From an uncultured Aeromonadales bacterium (GTDB lineage: Bacteria > Pseudomonadota > Gammaproteobacteria > Enterobacterales > Succinivibrionaceae), in NCBI GenBank assembly GCA_902796095.1, contig CADBNP010000016.1:1-7507 (forward strand): DNA of 7,507 nucleotides. The letters are read 5' to 3'. The notes below the pieces were generated by a model. That model saw nothing but the letters and a program-made list of their open reading frames with translations. It made no database searches and was not told where the DNA came from. The position numbers and the translations under genes were made by a program. Each line of letters opens with the position of its first letter. The stretch's first letter is position 1. Positions 5,770 to 7,507 of this stretch are shown piece by piece.

Positions 5770-7507
5770 TCACTGCTTTTTGCTGTCTGATTCCTGCTGT
5801 TTAAGCTCAAGAATGGGCTTGTAAGGAGGACCGGAATAATCACCGTTAACGGAAGTGTTATCTGAAATAATCATGGTAGGATCCCTGAAATGCGGAAAGT
5901 TTTCAAGGCTGTCACAGCCGTTAAAAGCCCCGTTTACATGCCGTACATTAGAAAAATCAAAATCAGGAAGACGACAGACAGAACGGCAGAATTCAAACAT
6001 AGCACTGATATCCATAACCTCAGATGTATCAAACAACGGAACGTCTTCGAGAGAAGAACATCCTGAAAACATACCTGCCACCAGGATGATTTTTCCTGAA
6101 TTACAGATCCTGACTTCCGTAAGCTTCCGGCAGTTCTTAAATAAAGCCGACACGGTTTCAACACCCGGAACATTAAAAAACAATGCCTGGCGCAGAACTG
6201 AACAGTTCATAAATACCCCGTCGGCATATGAAACCTTTGGTATGTTGTAAAAAACGGCCCGCTCAAGAGAAGAACAGTTGCTGAACATGAACTGAATATT
6301 CTCCGCATCCTGCATACCGGTCAGGCAGGCTTCCCGTAAGGCTGTGCACCCATCGAAGGTTTTCGTAAAAACCTTAATCCTCGCGGTATCAAGTTTCGGA
6401 ATTTCAGTAAGTGAACGGCAGTTCTGAAACATTCCCTCAACGTTAAATGTCATGGATGTATTGAAACACGGAATTCCTGTAAGGCTTTCACAGTCGGCGA
6501 ACATGTAATCCATGGACACAGCTTCCGCAGTATTAAACAGAGGGACCTGCTGCAGACTTCTGCAGCCTCTGAACATTTCAGACGTGGAACTGACATGAGA
6601 GATATCAAATACAGAAACCTTTTTCAGATTTTCACAATTGAGAAAAATTCCGGAGAGATACTTCACATGAGGGGAGCTGTTCATGCTTATCTGCTCAAGT
6701 GACCGGCATCCGGCAAACATTCGGGAAATATTTACAGCAGAGGTAAGATCAATTTCTCCCAAAGATACTACATTCTGACAGTTGAGGTACATTTCCGACA
6801 TATCAGTCGCATCAGCAGTATTCAGCATCGGAACGGATCTGAGAGATACACAGTCGGAAAAAAGTCCGGACAGATTTCTGCATTTCTGAAGATCAAGAGA
6901 AGGAACGCTTTTCAGTTTTAAGCAGCCGCAGAACATATGATGCATGTCAGTTATCTGATTGGCATCAAACCAGCTGACCGACTCGAGTTCGGCGCAGTCA
7001 AGAAAAAGACCGGCAATGGAATGACAGCGCTGGCCAAAGGTTATGGTGAAGTTCGCATACTGAAAAATATGGGTATTTTCAAAAGGAAAAAGCAGATCTC
7101 CTTCCTGACTGTGCTGTCTGACCTTCAGTTCAAAGTACTTTCCTGCAAAAGGCGAATTTGTGTACCACGTGTTACCGATTTTCTTGCAGACAACATCATA
7201 ATTGATGACCAGTTCCTTTATGGTTCCGTCATTGATCGCAATCTGAATCTCGTCCGTCAGATCAAGAATGCTGTTTAACACAACGATTCCGTCTTCCGGA
7301 ACCGATTTCTCGACATATTCAATTTTGACACCGTCTTCCCTGTCGACTCTTGCAGAGCATACAGTAAGTACGGGTGCATTTTCCTCCTCAATTGCCGTAT
7401 CCGCCACAAAATCTCTGATACAGCACACATTGTTCATTTTCATCTGAGGAAGTGCAGAAAGACTTCTGCATTCCTTGAACATACCTTCGGCTGTTATGAC
7501 ATTCTCA
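5770..7507 (-). CDS. Large DUF285/BspA-type repeat protein with internal cap domain (N terminus outside window)
   Basis: The frame is open to the right edge: codons upstream of the ATG at 7482 read ENVITAEG, the end of another repeat, so that Met is a repeat residue and not the start. At least 578 codons are visible. In numbering from that Met, the end of a first repeat array reaches residue 23. A non-repeat stretch spans 24-157, followed by 15 full 24-residue repeats (158-517), a partial sixteenth (518-532) and a polar tail ending in ESDSKKQ. Residues about 61-157 match the cap of the protein at 3369-4457 in the same order: VVLN (67-70), INYD (93-96), NSPFAG (109-114), then the first repeat. 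Cys at position 6 is kept in all 16 copies of the second array, but Met at position 2 only in nine. No membrane helix is visible; a signal peptide cannot be judged. The likely role is protein binding, partner unknown. Confidence 0.87.
   Translation of the reverse strand, partial: ENVITAEGMFKECRSLSALPQMKMNNVCCIRDFVADTAIEEENAPVLTVCSARVDREDGVKIEYVEKSVPEDGIVVLNSILDLTDEIQIAINDGTIKELVINYDVVCKKIGNTWYTNSPFAGKYFELKVRQHSQEGDLLFPFENTHIFQYANFTITFGQRCHSIAGLFLDCAELESVSWFDANQITDMHHMFCGCLKLKSVPSLDLQKCRNLSGLFSDCVSLRSVPMLNTADATDMSEMYLNCQNVVSLGEIDLTSAVNISRMFAGCRSLEQISMNSSPHVKYLSGIFLNCENLKKVSVFDISHVSSTSEMFRGCRSLQQVPLFNTAEAVSMDYMFADCESLTGIPCFNTSMTFNVEGMFQNCRSLTEIPKLDTARIKVFTKTFDGCTALREACLTGMQDAENIQFMFSNCSSLERAVFYNIPKVSYADGVFMNCSVLRQALFFNVPGVETVSALFKNCRKLTEVRICNSGKIILVAGMFSGCSSLEDVPLFDTSEVMDISAMFEFCRSVCRLPDFDFSNVRHVNGAFNGCDSLENFPHFRDPTMIISDNTSVNGDYSGPPYKPILELKQQESDSKKQ
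5887..7011 (-). repeat. 72-bp coding tandem repeat array, 15 copies plus a partial one
   Basis: Fifteen exact 72-bp units (7011 down to 5932) and a 15-residue remnant (to 5887) encode the second solenoid of the large repeat protein. The register never slips. Copies are more diverged than in the plus-strand gene: the MF core becomes LF, IF, VF, TF, AF or MY in seven of the 16 copies, and the VP-x-FDT segment is often lost (for example ACLTGMQ in copy 10). Confidence 0.88.
7414..7507 (-). repeat. End of an earlier repeat array of the same gene
   Basis: This part encodes ENVITAE, the end of one repeat, and then one full 24-residue copy beginning GMFKECRSL. The array continues beyond the right edge. 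It shows that the large protein has at least two solenoid blocks. Confidence 0.8.

Noticed and set aside
5855..7278. Plus-strand ORFs at 5855-6250 and 6937-7278
   Set aside because: Both are antisense shadows of the minus-strand repeat array, produced by its regular codon pattern.

Overview
The window looks like chromosomal DNA from a Gram-negative bacterium, perhaps a host-associated anaerobe. The evidence is a lipoprotein signal with a lipobox and no Asp at +2, two single-pass envelope proteins, Shine-Dalgarno-led genes using the standard code (TGA acts as a stop), and a sigma70-type promoter. The mix of PAS/GAF sensor architecture and BspA-type leucine-rich repeat genes reminds me of gut and rumen Succinivibrionaceae (Gammaproteobacteria). 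That placement is inference from style; no marker gene is present. I see no RNA gene, insertion sequence, phage gene or CRISPR array.

Layout, left to right. (1) The minus-strand start of a small membrane protein runs off the left edge (1-287). (2) After a 326-bp gap comes a 583-residue PAS/GAF sensor on the minus strand (614-2365). (3) Next, 80 bp away and also on the minus strand, is a single-pass membrane protein of 204 residues with a better-supported GTG start at 3060. (4) A 308-bp divergent intergenic region leads to a plus-strand gene (3369-4457) for a 362-residue protein made of a cap domain and 11.75 copies of a 24-residue DUF285/BspA-type repeat. (5) A convergent 203-bp gap rich in inverted repeats separates it from a minus-strand outer-membrane lipoprotein gene (4661-5491), which has its own clear promoter at 5584-5612. 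(6) A second, larger repeat protein on the minus strand (5770 to the right edge) is cut off at its N terminus. It contains an internal copy of the same cap domain between two repeat arrays.

The most unusual content is the pair of repeat proteins. Both keep an exact 24-residue period and a cysteine at position 6 of every repeat. Both share a roughly 70-80 residue domain directly before the array, with LN, NYD and NSPF-G motifs. The complete one has no signal peptide, so it is probably not a classical surface BspA protein. The sensor has no recognisable output domain and lies beside two single-pass membrane proteins. A shared function for these neighbours is possible, but the sequence alone does not show it.
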